From: an uncultured Oscillospiraceae bacterium
Lineage (GTDB): Bacteria > Bacillota > Clostridia > Oscillospirales > Ruminococcaceae
Direction: 5' to 3'
NCBI GenBank assembly: GCA_934527255.1
Contig: CAKTAM010000085.1
Coordinates: forward strand, 1-7,953
Length of the DNA: 7,953 nt
This document shows positions 1 to 6,508 of this stretch, piece by piece. The notes under the pieces are model-generated. The model was not told the DNA's origin, did no database searches, and saw nothing but the letters and a program-made list of their open reading frames with translations. Numbering within the stretch: position 1 is the stretch's first letter; every line of letters starts with the position of its first letter. The translations under genes and the position numbers were made by a program.

Positions 1-9
1 AAACACAGT

Positions 10-2730
10 ATGTCCGAGCAGGATCTGGAAAATCTGTTGAACGATCTGGCTCCGGCGGCCGGGGAGAACGCCGCGCCGCCCGCAGAGGCGGAGCTGGAGC
101 AGACGGTCGCCGCCATTCTGCGGCAGACACCGCCGCAGGAAGCGCCCGGCAGCCTGTTTGACCCCATGCCCGCGCCGGGTACGGCTGCCGCCAGCCAGGC
201 GGCGCGCCCGCAGACGGGTGCCGGGCAGGGGCCCGGGCAAAAGCCCGCCCGGACGCCTGCCGCTGCGCCCCGCCGGGAAAAAAGCGTCATTCCGCCGCAG
301 GCGCAGCGCCCCTTTGTGGCGGATGAGGGCCTCAAGCTGGATGACAACCCGCTGGTCAATGAGGATTTCCGGCGCTTTTTTACCACCTCGGTAACGCCGG
401 ATGCACTGTTTTCCAGCAATACGCAAAGCGTGCCGATGCGCCATGCCGCCGCGCAGATGCCGGAGGATGATGAGGAGAATGCGCCGCCTGCCCCGCCGCG
501 CCGCCGTGCGCGCCGCGGCCTGCTGGAGGCGCTGCGGTCATTCTTTCTGACCGAGGAAACGGAGGAGCCGGACGAGGAGCCTGCAGAGGAGAACTCCGCC
601 GAGAAGGCCGAGACCCTGCGCGAAGAGCAGCCGACGGCTTTCCCCGCGCAGCCGAACGGGGAGGGGGCCGCTCCGGAGAGCCTGTTCCCGCCAAAGGAGC
701 CGCAGAAGGCATCCGGCAGCACCGTCCTGTTTGAAAAGCCGCAGGGGGCCACCCTGCAGGCCGCCGCCCCGCAGGAGACGCCGCAGACGGCGACGGCCGT
801 TTTTGAGCGTGCCGCCGCACCCGCACAGCAGGATGCCGCGCGGCCTGCAGCTTCGGCGCAGGCCGGGCCGGGCTCGCTGTTTGACACGGCGCTGCCGCCG
901 CAGGACGAACAGCCCGCCGATGCCGCAGCGGCGCCCGCAGGCGCTGCCGCAGATGCGGCAGCCGCCCCGCGGCCCTCTGCCCCGTCGGCTGCCGACGAGG
1001 AGGATTATAACGATCCCGCGCAGCGCCCGGAGATCGCCGCCGTGCTCAAGGGCATGGTCACCTCGCTGACCCTGCGGGCGGCCGTTCTGGGCGTGCTGGC
1101 CTTCAATGCCCTGTATTTCGGCACGTCGGCCATCTTTCCGGCGCTGCCGCAGCCCGCAGGGCTGGTCGCCGAAAAATCGCGCGGCATTTTTGTACTGACA
1201 GTCTATCTGGTAAGCCTGTTGGCGGCGGGCGGTGTCAGCTTCCCCTCGCTGAAAAGCGGCTGGGCCGGGCTGACCGGAAAAGCGCCCTCGGCGGACAGTT
1301 TCGCCCTGCTCAGCTGGGTGGGGGCGCTGGTGCAGAACCTGGCGCTGCTGGCCGGTGCGGGCAGGTTCGACCCCGCCGCGCAGACGGTGTTTGCGGGCTT
1401 TGCCATTCTGGCGCTGTTTGCCAATACGCTGGGAAAGCGCTCGCTTGCCCGCGGCGTGCAGAACAACTTTGAGCGTCTGACCGGCGGCGAGCTGCAGTAT
1501 TCCGTGGCGTCGCTGGTGACGGACGCGGGGCTGGTGCGTCGGCTGACGCACGGTCTGGAGGAGCAGGAGCCCTACCTGCTGGTCAGTCGTCCGACATCGT
1601 TTTACTGCGGCTTCCTGCACCAGAGCTTTGCTGTGCGGCAGGGCGACCGTGCGGCGGCGCGGCTGTGCCGCTGGCTGCCGGTGCTGGCCGTGCTGGGCGG
1701 CGTGCTGGGCGTGGTGTGCGGCAGCGGCTTTGTGCTGCCGTTTGCCGGCGTGCTGTGCATTGCCTGTCCGCTGTCGGCAGTGCTGCTGTCGGCCGTTCCC
1801 ACGGGCTTTCTCAACCGGGGCGCGGCGAAGATCGGCGCGGTTCTGCCCGGGCCGCAGTCGCTGGAGGATCTGGGCCAGACCAACGTGGTGACGGCACAGG
1901 CGCAGGAGCTGTTCCCGACGGGCAGCGTCACCCTCAAGGGGATGAAGGTTTTTGGCGAGCCGCGCATCGACCTTGCCATTCTGTATGCTGCCAGCCTGCT
2001 GGTGCCCAACTGCCCCACGCTGCGCGACGTTTTTCTGAACATCATCCAGAACCGTACCGAGATCCTCTGCAAAATGGAAAACGTGCACTGCGAGGTGGGC
2101 TGCGGGCTGGAGGGCTGGACGCAGTCGCGTCATCTGCTGGTGGGCAACCGCGGCATGATGCTCAGCCACGGCGTCGAGACGCCGCCGGAGGCGTATGAAA
2201 GCCGCTATACAAAGGACGGCCGATATTGCCCGGTGTATCTGGCCGTCAACGGAAAGCTGCACGCCATGTTTGTGCTGGGCTACCGGCCGAACGCCGATGT
2301 CAAGGAAATGCTGGACGAAATTTACCTCAGCGGGCTTTCTCTGCTGGTGACCGGCGAGGATTTCAACCTCACCGGCGACCGCATCAGCACGCTGTACGGC
2401 ATTCCCGAAGGCTGCATCAAGGTGCTGGGTGCGGCCGAAAGCGAGCAGCTGACGGCCTGCACCGCCTATTGCAGCCGCGCCGAGGGTGTTATGGCGCATA
2501 CGGCATCGTTCAAAGGCTTTATCGAGGGCATCCGCATTGCGGCCAATGCCGCCGGTGCGGAAAAGGCTGCCGGGCTGATCCAGACCATTTCCGTGGCGCT
2601 GGGCGCGCTGTTGGTGCTGGTGCTGTCCGTGACGGGCGGCGTTGCCGCCCTCAACGCTCCGGCCATCCTGCTGTACCAGCTGGCGTGGCTGCTGCTGACG
2701 CTGCTGCTTCCCTTTGCCAAGCAGTACTGA
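10..2730 (+). CDS. P1B-type ATPase-like membrane protein lacking the catalytic residues (putative pseudo-ATPase) with a long disordered N-terminus
   Basis: Residues 1-345 are low-complexity (Ala/Pro/Glu/Gln), with a basic amphipathic stretch at R164-L180 followed by acidic residues. Eight hydrophobic segments follow, at about 357-377, 392-411, 431-450, 459-474, 555-572, 574-600, 859-880 and 883-902. This 4+2+2 layout, with soluble blocks after segments 4 and 6, is that of P1B metal-pumping ATPases. Relics of the fold are visible: C586-P587-L588 in segment 6 in place of CPC, a following stretch RGAAKIG...LEDLGQTNVV like the lead-in to DKTGT, an N-domain-like G697-C-G699 and V711-G-N-R714, and T781-G-E783 in place of TGD. 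The phosphorylated Asp is Ala629, and the HP His and the GDGxND hinge are absent. The actuator-like block (about 475-554) is short and has no clear TGES. Phosphorylation-driven transport is therefore unlikely; a regulatory, scaffold or binding role is inference. The true function is unknown. The frame is open to the window edge and no Shine-Dalgarno is visible in the nine bases upstream, so the start could lie further upstream. Confidence 0.8.
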   Translation: MSEQDLENLLNDLAPAAGENAAPPAEAELEQTVAAILRQTPPQEAPGSLFDPMPAPGTAAASQAARPQTGAGQGPGQKPARTPAAAPRREKSVIPPQAQRPFVADEGLKLDDNPLVNEDFRRFFTTSVTPDALFSSNTQSVPMRHAAAQMPEDDEENAPPAPPRRRARRGLLEALRSFFLTEETEEPDEEPAEENSAEKAETLREEQPTAFPAQPNGEGAAPESLFPPKEPQKASGSTVLFEKPQGATLQAAAPQETPQTATAVFERAAAPAQQDAARPAASAQAGPGSLFDTALPPQDEQPADAAAAPAGAAADAAAAPRPSAPSAADEEDYNDPAQRPEIAAVLKGMVTSLTLRAAVLGVLAFNALYFGTSAIFPALPQPAGLVAEKSRGIFVLTVYLVSLLAAGGVSFPSLKSGWAGLTGKAPSADSFALLSWVGALVQNLALLAGAGRFDPAAQTVFAGFAILALFANTLGKRSLARGVQNNFERLTGGELQYSVASLVTDAGLVRRLTHGLEEQEPYLLVSRPTSFYCGFLHQSFAVRQGDRAAARLCRWLPVLAVLGGVLGVVCGSGFVLPFAGVLCIACPLSAVLLSAVPTGFLNRGAAKIGAVLPGPQSLEDLGQTNVVTAQAQELFPTGSVTLKGMKVFGEPRIDLAILYAASLLVPNCPTLRDVFLNIIQNRTEILCKMENVHCEVGCGLEGWTQSRHLLVGNRGMMLSHGVETPPEAYESRYTKDGRYCPVYLAVNGKLHAMFVLGYRPNADVKEMLDEIYLSGLSLLVTGEDFNLTGDRISTLYGIPEGCIKVLGAAESEQLTACTAYCSRAEGVMAHTASFKGFIEGIRIAANAAGAEKAAGLIQTISVALGALLVLVLSVTGGVAALNAPAILLYQLAWLLLTLLLPFAKQY

Positions 2731-2751
2731 CCTGAGTTCCTTTATCAACAC

Positions 2752-2800
2752 AAAAACGCTCTGCACGGCGGCCTTCGGGCTGCCGGGGCAGGGCGTTTTT
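2752..2800 (+). terminator. Rho-independent terminator of the P-type ATPase-like gene
   Basis: A 13-nt arm (2752-2764, AAAAACGCTCTGC) pairs with 2788-2800 (GCAGGGCGTTTTT) with one G.U pair. Inside it an 8-bp stem (2766-2773 with 2778-2785, one G.U) closes a TTCG tetraloop. The 3' arm ends in five T. The A-run at the 5' base mirrors the T-run, so the hairpin could also stop transcription from the other strand. It starts 21 nt after the stop codon. Confidence 0.85.
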
Positions 2801-3180
2801 GCGTCTGTCCGTGCAGCATGGCCGTGCAGAGCAAAGCACTGCACAGCAGCACGACTGTGCGGCGGCGCAGAGCGCCTGTGTGCAGAGCAGCCGGGCCAGG
2901 GCTATGAGCGGGCCGCCCGGCCAGGGCAGGCATCCCCGCGAAAAGCGTCCGCTTCCGGCTTTCCGCTTTGCCGCGAAAGTACGCCGCCGGTGACGGCCTG
3001 TCTGTCTTGCGGCGGCTGCCGGGCACGGAGAAAGGGGGGGAGAGGCGCTCTGCGGCTTTTCGGCCGCGTATCGATGACTGCCGGATGGCGTTTATGTGCG
3101 CCGTTCCCCAAAGCTCTGCGGCATTTTTAGCATTTTGTACAAAGCGGCGGGCGGATATTTTACATGGGCGCAGTCTTTTT
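2801..3180. other. Non-coding intergenic stretch with several hairpins and short repeats; no gene seen
   Basis: No reading frame here has a convincing Shine-Dalgarno, protein-like composition or a recognisable family. The sequence holds perfect small inverted repeats: 2824-2829 with 2839-2844, 2841-2846 with 2855-2860 (exclusive with the first), 2864-2868 with 2872-2876, 2890-2896 with 2915-2921, and 3052-3056 with 3063-3067. It also holds direct repeats: GTGCAGAGCA at 2824 and 2880, GGCCAGGGC at 2894 and 2919, and GCTCTGCGGC at 3047 and 3113. No tRNA, SRP RNA or other known RNA was recognised. In GC-rich DNA some of these pairings are expected by chance. Confidence 0.5.
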
Positions 3181-3194
3181 TTACTAAAAAGTAC

Positions 3195-3235
3195 TTTCAA
3201 ATTTGATTCCGATGTGGTAATATTTTTTGTATAAG
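3195..3235 (+). promoter_or_regulatory. Probable promoter of the EF-G-like gene in an AT-rich island
   Basis: From about 3120 to 3235 the sequence turns sharply AT-rich against GC-rich surroundings. Two -10 candidates are seen. TATAAG (3230-3235) matches consensus at 5 of 6 but has only a weak -35. TAATAT (3218-3223) is preceded by TGG as an extended -10 and lies 17 nt after a poor -35, TTTCAA (3195-3200). I cannot choose between them. Either gives a leader of about 43-55 nt. A 10-bp palindrome, AAAGTACTTT (3188-3197), overlaps the upstream edge. Confidence 0.45.
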
Positions 3236-3236
3236 A

Positions 3237-3276
3237 TGCCCGATAGCTTGGCTGGGGGCAGCGACCATAAGGAGGA
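3237..3276 (+). promoter_or_regulatory. Leader hairpin and Shine-Dalgarno of the EF-G-like gene
   Basis: TGCCC (3237-3241) can pair with GGGCA (3256-3260), with an inner AGC/GCT stem (3245-3247 with 3251-3253). The Shine-Dalgarno AAGGAGGA (3269-3276) follows, 8 nt before the ATG at 3285. The strength and spacing of this site fix the start codon. The hairpin is small and may have no function. Confidence 0.6.
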
Positions 3277-3284
3277 TACCCACA

Positions 3285-5366
3285 ATGAGTTATACCCAAG
3301 ATCAGATCCGCAACATTGTACTGGCAGGCCACAGTGGGTCCGGAAAGACCACCCTGGCCGAGGCACTGCTGTTCTGCACCGGCGGCTCGGAACGTCTGGG
3401 CCGTGTTGAGGAAGGAAATACCGTCAGCGATTATGACCCCGAGGAGATCAGACGCCGCGCTTCGATGTCGTCCGCGCTGATCCCGGTTGATTATACCGAC
3501 GTCCGGCTGAATTTTATTGACGTGCCGGGCCTGTTTGATTTCGAGCTGGGCCTGTACGAGGCCATGCCCGCCGTCGAATCCGCCCTGATCTGCATTTCGG
3601 CCCGCGACGGCCTGCAGGTGGGCGCGGAAAAGGCATACCGGCTGGCTGAAAAATACGGCCGCTCACGGATGTTCTATGTTTCCAAGGTGGATGTGGAGCA
3701 CGCCGATTTTTACAAGGTGTTTGAAGAGCTGAAAAGCAAATACGGCCCCAGCGTCTGCCCGGTCGTCGTGCCGGTCGATCAGGCGGGCGGCCTGATCTAT
3801 GTCGATCTCATCGACCAGAAGGCCTACAGCTACGCGGCGGACGGTACCCCGCGCGAGGTGCCGGTGCCCAGCATCGGCCACCGCCTGGAGGGCCTGATCG
3901 CCGCCATGAGCGAGGCCGTTGCCGAAACCGACGACGAGCTGATGGAAAAATATTTTTCCGGCGAGCCGTTCACCCGGGAAGAGCTGATCCACGGCGTGCG
4001 GCTGGGCGTCAAAAACGGCACCATCACGCCGGTGGTGTGCGGCAATGCCACAAAGCTGGCCGCCGTTGACCTCACGCTGGAAATGTGCTGCCGTCTGCTG
4101 CCGTCCGCCGACCGTGCGGCCGGTGTCATGGCGCTGGATGCCAACGACGAGCCCGTCGAGGTCGCCTGCGACCCCAACGCCCCCATCTTCGGCTATGTGT
4201 TCAAAACGGTGGCCGATCCGTTCGTCGGCCGTCTGTCCTATATCAAAATGGTCTCCGGCGTGCTGAAAAGCGATTCGGCCGTGGTCAACGCCCGCACGGG
4301 CGAGCCAGAGCGCCTGGGCAAGCTGCTGGTGCTGAAAGGGAAAAAGCAGCTGGATACCGGCGAGATCATCGCCGGTGACATTGGCGCGGTGACCAAGCTG
4401 CCGACCGCCCGCACCGGTGACTGCCTGTGCGCCCCCGGCCGCGTGCTGCATATGGAGCCGCCGACCTTCCCGGTTCCCACCCTGCGTATGGCGCTGCGTC
4501 TGCGCCAGAAGGGCGATGAAAGCAAGATCAGCGGCGCGCTGCAGCGCCTGATGGAGGAGGACTGCACCCTCGGCTATACCATCAACACTGAGACGGCGCA
4601 GCAGATCATCAGCGGTCTGGGCGAGCAGCATCTGGAAAGCGCCGTCGCCCGGCTGAAGAATAAGTTCGGTGTGGAGGTCGAGCTGGAAAAGCCCCGCATC
4701 GCCTACCGTGAGAGCATCCGCAAAAAGGTGCGCACGCAGGGCCGCCACAAAAAGCAGACCGGCGGCCACGGCCAGTTCGGCGACGTGTGGATCGCTTTTG
4801 AGCCTACCGATTCGGAGGGCCTGGTGTTCGAGACGGCCGTGGTTGGCGGCTCGGTGCCGAAAAACTTCTTCCCGGCGGTGGAAAAGGGCCTGCAGGAGGC
4901 TGTGCAGCACGGCGTGCTGGCCGGTTATCCCGTGGTCGGCCTGAAAGCCACGCTGGACGATGGCTCGTATCATCCGGTCGACTCTTCCGAAATGGCGTTC
5001 AAAATGGCGGCCCGCCTGGCCTATAAGGCCGGCCTGGCGCAGGCCAGCCCCATTCTGCTGGAGCCTGTGGGTACGCTGCGCGCCTATGTGCCGGAAGCAA
5101 ACACCGGCGATATTATGGGCGAGGTGACCAAGCGCCGCGGCCGCGTGCTGGGTATGCATGCCGCCGAGGATGAGCTGCAGCTGGTGGAAGCGGAGGTACC
5201 GCAGTCGGAAATGAACGACTTTACCACCTTTATGCGGCAGCTGACGCAGGGGCGCGGCTGGTTCACGTTCGAGTTTACCCGTTACGAGCCGCTGCCTGCC
5301 CAGCTGGAGGCAAAGGTCATCGAAGAGGGCAAAAAGATCTTCGGCACGCAGTCGGACGACGAATAA
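3285..5366 (+). CDS. Elongation factor G-like translational GTPase (EF-G2 type)
   Basis: The 693 residues match EF-G length and domain order. The G domain has P-loop GHSGSGKT (15-22), a switch I region with R56-R-R-A-S60 rather than RGITI, switch II D79-V-P-G-L-F-D-F86 and S133-K-V-D136. Domain II starts near 297 with PIFGYVFK. Domain III is at about 403-470, with GLGEQHLE. Domain IV is at about 475-585, with GGHGQFGDVW near H495 and a GSYHPVDSS segment. Domain V starts near 590, with EPVGTLRAYVPE and GDIMGEVTKRRGRVLGM. Canonical EF-G drives ribosome translocation by GTP hydrolysis. Here the catalytic His of DTPGHVDF is Leu83 and the Asn of NKxD is Ser133. The RRxS switch I and the loss of the His are features of the EF-G2 branch, whose role is unsettled, so this is unlikely to be the housekeeping fusA. 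The usual rpsL-rpsG-tuf neighbours are absent. A TetM-type ribosome protection protein is less likely given the switch regions. It appears to be transcribed alone. Confidence 0.9.
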   Translation: MSYTQDQIRNIVLAGHSGSGKTTLAEALLFCTGGSERLGRVEEGNTVSDYDPEEIRRRASMSSALIPVDYTDVRLNFIDVPGLFDFELGLYEAMPAVESALICISARDGLQVGAEKAYRLAEKYGRSRMFYVSKVDVEHADFYKVFEELKSKYGPSVCPVVVPVDQAGGLIYVDLIDQKAYSYAADGTPREVPVPSIGHRLEGLIAAMSEAVAETDDELMEKYFSGEPFTREELIHGVRLGVKNGTITPVVCGNATKLAAVDLTLEMCCRLLPSADRAAGVMALDANDEPVEVACDPNAPIFGYVFKTVADPFVGRLSYIKMVSGVLKSDSAVVNARTGEPERLGKLLVLKGKKQLDTGEIIAGDIGAVTKLPTARTGDCLCAPGRVLHMEPPTFPVPTLRMALRLRQKGDESKISGALQRLMEEDCTLGYTINTETAQQIISGLGEQHLESAVARLKNKFGVEVELEKPRIAYRESIRKKVRTQGRHKKQTGGHGQFGDVWIAFEPTDSEGLVFETAVVGGSVPKNFFPAVEKGLQEAVQHGVLAGYPVVGLKATLDDGSYHPVDSSEMAFKMAARLAYKAGLAQASPILLEPVGTLRAYVPEANTGDIMGEVTKRRGRVLGMHAAEDELQLVEAEVPQSEMNDFTTFMRQLTQGRGWFTFEFTRYEPLPAQLEAKVIEEGKKIFGTQSDDE

Positions 5367-5393
5367 AGCCTGCTTACAAAAGAAAACGCGTGC

Positions 5394-5407
5394 CCGGCCG
5401 GGCCTGC
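5394..5407. repeat. GC-rich palindromic element, copy 1
   Basis: The 14-mer CCGGCCGGGCCTGC occurs here and again at 6511-6524, both in intergenic DNA. Here it is part of a perfect 7-bp hairpin, GCCGGGC (5397-5403) with GCCCGGC (5409-5415), just after the EF-G-like stop. Both copies are followed by CGGCGG, here after four extra bases. It may be a REP-like intergenic repeat or a chance match in GC-rich sequence. Confidence 0.4.
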
Positions 5408-5428
5408 TGCCCGGCGGGCCGCCCAAGC

Positions 5429-5465
5429 GAAAAGGCGCACCATGGCGAACATGGCGCGCCTTTTC
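5429..5465 (+). terminator. Rho-independent terminator of the EF-G-like gene
   Basis: A 16-nt arm (5429-5444) pairs with 5450-5465 around a 5-nt GCGAA loop, with a single A/C mismatch. The 5' arm starts GAAAAGGCGC and the 3' arm ends GCGCCTTTTC. It begins 62 nt after the stop codon. The T-run is short (four T) and lies inside the stem, so termination may be partial or work in both directions. Confidence 0.75.
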
Positions 5466-5479
5466 TGCGCACCGGGCCG

Positions 5480-5516
5480 GCAAAAGCCAAAAAGGCGGTT
5501 TTTACGGGCTTTTTGC
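5480..5516 (+). terminator. Possible second (backup) hairpin before the greA promoter
   Basis: GCAAAAGCC (5480-5488) can pair with GGCTTTTTGC (5507-5516) with one bulged T, and an inner AAAAA/TTTTT pair (5489-5493 with 5499-5503) closes on GGCGG. Several T-runs are present, but none cleanly follows a GC-rich stem. It could back up the terminator at 5429-5465 and insulate greA. Confidence 0.3.
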
Positions 5517-5560
5517 GGCGGCCAAACCGAAAAAAGTGCCCGCTTTGCCCGGCCAACGCC

Positions 5561-5589
5561 TTGACAGCAGCATACCGCTTTGCTATAAT
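5561..5589 (+). promoter_or_regulatory. Consensus sigma-A promoter of greA
   Basis: A perfect -35 TTGACA (5561-5566), a 17-nt spacer and a perfect -10 TATAAT (5584-5589), preceded by TGC as an extended -10 (5581-5583). Transcription should begin near 5596. This predicts strong, largely constitutive expression by the housekeeping sigma factor. Confidence 0.93.
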
Positions 5590-5595
5590 ATCAGT

Positions 5596-5771
5596 TGATA
5601 TTTTCCTTTATGGCAGGGCGTTCGGCACACAGCGCGGCTGTGCGGCGGGGCCTGTTTTATTTGTTGTCATGCACCCCTGCAGCCTGTAGGAGAGGGCGCT
5701 GCTTTGGGCAAAACGGCCCGGGCAAAATTCGGGCGGGCAAAGGCCCGTCCAGCAGAAGGAGAGCGAAAACA
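5596..5771 (+). promoter_or_regulatory. greA 5' leader of about 175 nt with a hairpin before the Shine-Dalgarno
   Basis: The predicted leader is long for greA. GGGCGGGC (5731-5738) pairs with GCCCGTCC (5743-5750) around an AAAG loop with one G.U pair, ending five bases before the Shine-Dalgarno AAGGAG (5756-5761). GCCCG at 5716-5720 can instead pair with CGGGC at 5730-5734, which excludes that hairpin. No known riboswitch class was recognised, and a regulatory role is inference. The greA frame stays open upstream to 5595, but that stretch does not look like GreA. Confidence 0.45.
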
Positions 5772-6248
5772 ATGGCAAAAGAGTACGTTGTGACAAACGA
5801 TGGCCTGGCTGCTTTGAAAAAAGAGCTGGAGGAACTGAAAACCGTCCGCCGCAAAGAGGTGGCTGAGAAGATCAAGGAAGCGCGTTCGTTCGGCGACCTG
5901 TCGGAAAACAGCGAGTACGACGAAGCGAAAAACGAGCAGGGCATTGTGGAAAGCCGCATTGCCGAGTTGGAAGGCATTATGAAGATTGTGCGCGTCGTGG
6001 AGGATGACGAGACCCCCGGCGACGTGGTGGGCATTGGCAGTCATGTCACCGTGGTGGACGGCGACGGCGACACCGATACCTATGAAATTGTCAGCTCGTC
6101 CGAAACCGACCCCAGCGTGGGGAAGATCAGTGACGAGAGCCCCATTGGCGCAGCCCTGCTGGGCCAGCGTGCGGGTGCGGTGCTGGAGGTGCCGCTGCCG
6201 AACGGCCGTGCCATGCAGGTGACGGTGCTGGAGGTCGTGCGAAAATAA
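5772..6248 (+). CDS. greA: Transcription elongation factor GreA
   Basis: GreA binds the secondary channel of RNA polymerase and stimulates cleavage of backtracked RNA, which frees stalled complexes. The 158-residue protein has the family length. The N-terminal antiparallel coiled coil (about 1-75) carries the conserved tip G41-D-L-S-E-N-S-E-Y49, whose acidic residues D42 and E45 correspond to the pair that positions the catalytic magnesium. The C-terminal FKBP-like domain (about 80-158) includes GSHVTVVDGDGD, the SPIGAALLGQRAG stretch and a closing VTVLEV strand. The ATG at 5772 is chosen because AAGGAG lies 10 nt upstream and the family starts with MAKEYVVT-like sequence; an in-frame ATG at 5610 lacks both. 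It has its own consensus promoter and terminator. The lysS gene follows, a neighbour order I recall as common in Firmicutes. Confidence 0.97.
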   Translation: MAKEYVVTNDGLAALKKELEELKTVRRKEVAEKIKEARSFGDLSENSEYDEAKNEQGIVESRIAELEGIMKIVRVVEDDETPGDVVGIGSHVTVVDGDGDTDTYEIVSSSETDPSVGKISDESPIGAALLGQRAGAVLEVPLPNGRAMQVTVLEVVRK

Positions 6249-6261
6249 CCGGTTGCATCAG

Positions 6262-6298
6262 ACGGGCGGGCGGCGTTTGGGCTGTTCGCCCGTTTTTT
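6262..6298 (+). terminator. Rho-independent terminator of greA
   Basis: ACGGGCGGGCGGC (6262-6274) pairs with GCTGTTCGCCCGT (6281-6293) over 13 bp, including three G.U pairs, around a 6-nt loop. A T-run reaches 6298. It starts 13 nt after the greA stop and separates greA from lysS. Confidence 0.9.
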
Positions 6299-6444
6299 CT
6301 CGCAGCGGCTGGCAGCCGTGCGGAAAACAATACGACGCCGACGGGTTGGCAGTGCCTTGCCAGACTGGCCCGCGGTGCATGCCCTGCGTTGCTGCGGCGG
6401 CGCGGCAGCCGGAACGTATTTTGCGGTCGGCAGGGTGGTTCCCC

Positions 6445-6473
6445 TTGACGGGGGGGCGCTTTTTGGGTACAAT
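6445..6473 (+). promoter_or_regulatory. Sigma-A promoter of lysS
   Basis: -35 TTGACG (6445-6450, 5 of 6), a 17-nt spacer and -10 TACAAT (6468-6473, 5 of 6). Transcription should start near 6480, giving a leader of about 68 nt. That is too short for a T-box. The stretch 6299-6444 before it shows only small hairpins and no gene. Confidence 0.85.
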
Positions 6474-6508
6474 AAAAACAGAGAACATCGGAAAAACAGC
6501 ATGGAAAG

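Noticed and set aside
538..2844. A 768-codon open frame on the minus strand opposite the P-type ATPase-like gene
   Set aside because: It is a Gln/Arg/His-rich shadow caused by GC-rich codons on the + strand. It has no fold signature and its start lies beyond the gene's terminator.
2968..3234. A + strand open frame of 88 codons in the intergenic stretch
   Set aside because: It has no Shine-Dalgarno, a haphazard composition and runs into the promoter island.
2745..3332. A minus-strand open frame of 195 codons in the intergenic stretch
   Set aside because: It begins inside the EF-G-like gene, reads through its promoter and the upstream terminator, and has no protein-like pattern.
3285..5366. 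A TetM/TetO-type ribosome protection protein
   Set aside because: The RRxS-type switch I and the altered PGH fit EF-G2 better, and no resistance or mobile context is present.
3663..5483. A 606-codon minus-strand open frame opposite the EF-G-like gene
   Set aside because: Composition (His, Gln, Arg, Ala) is typical of antisense shadows, and the + strand protein is unmistakable.
5595..5771. An N-terminal extension of GreA by 59 residues
   Set aside because: The frame is open, but the extension is Arg/Gly-rich, absent from the family, overlaps the predicted transcription start and lacks a Shine-Dalgarno. The ATG at 5772 has both a good site and the right family start.
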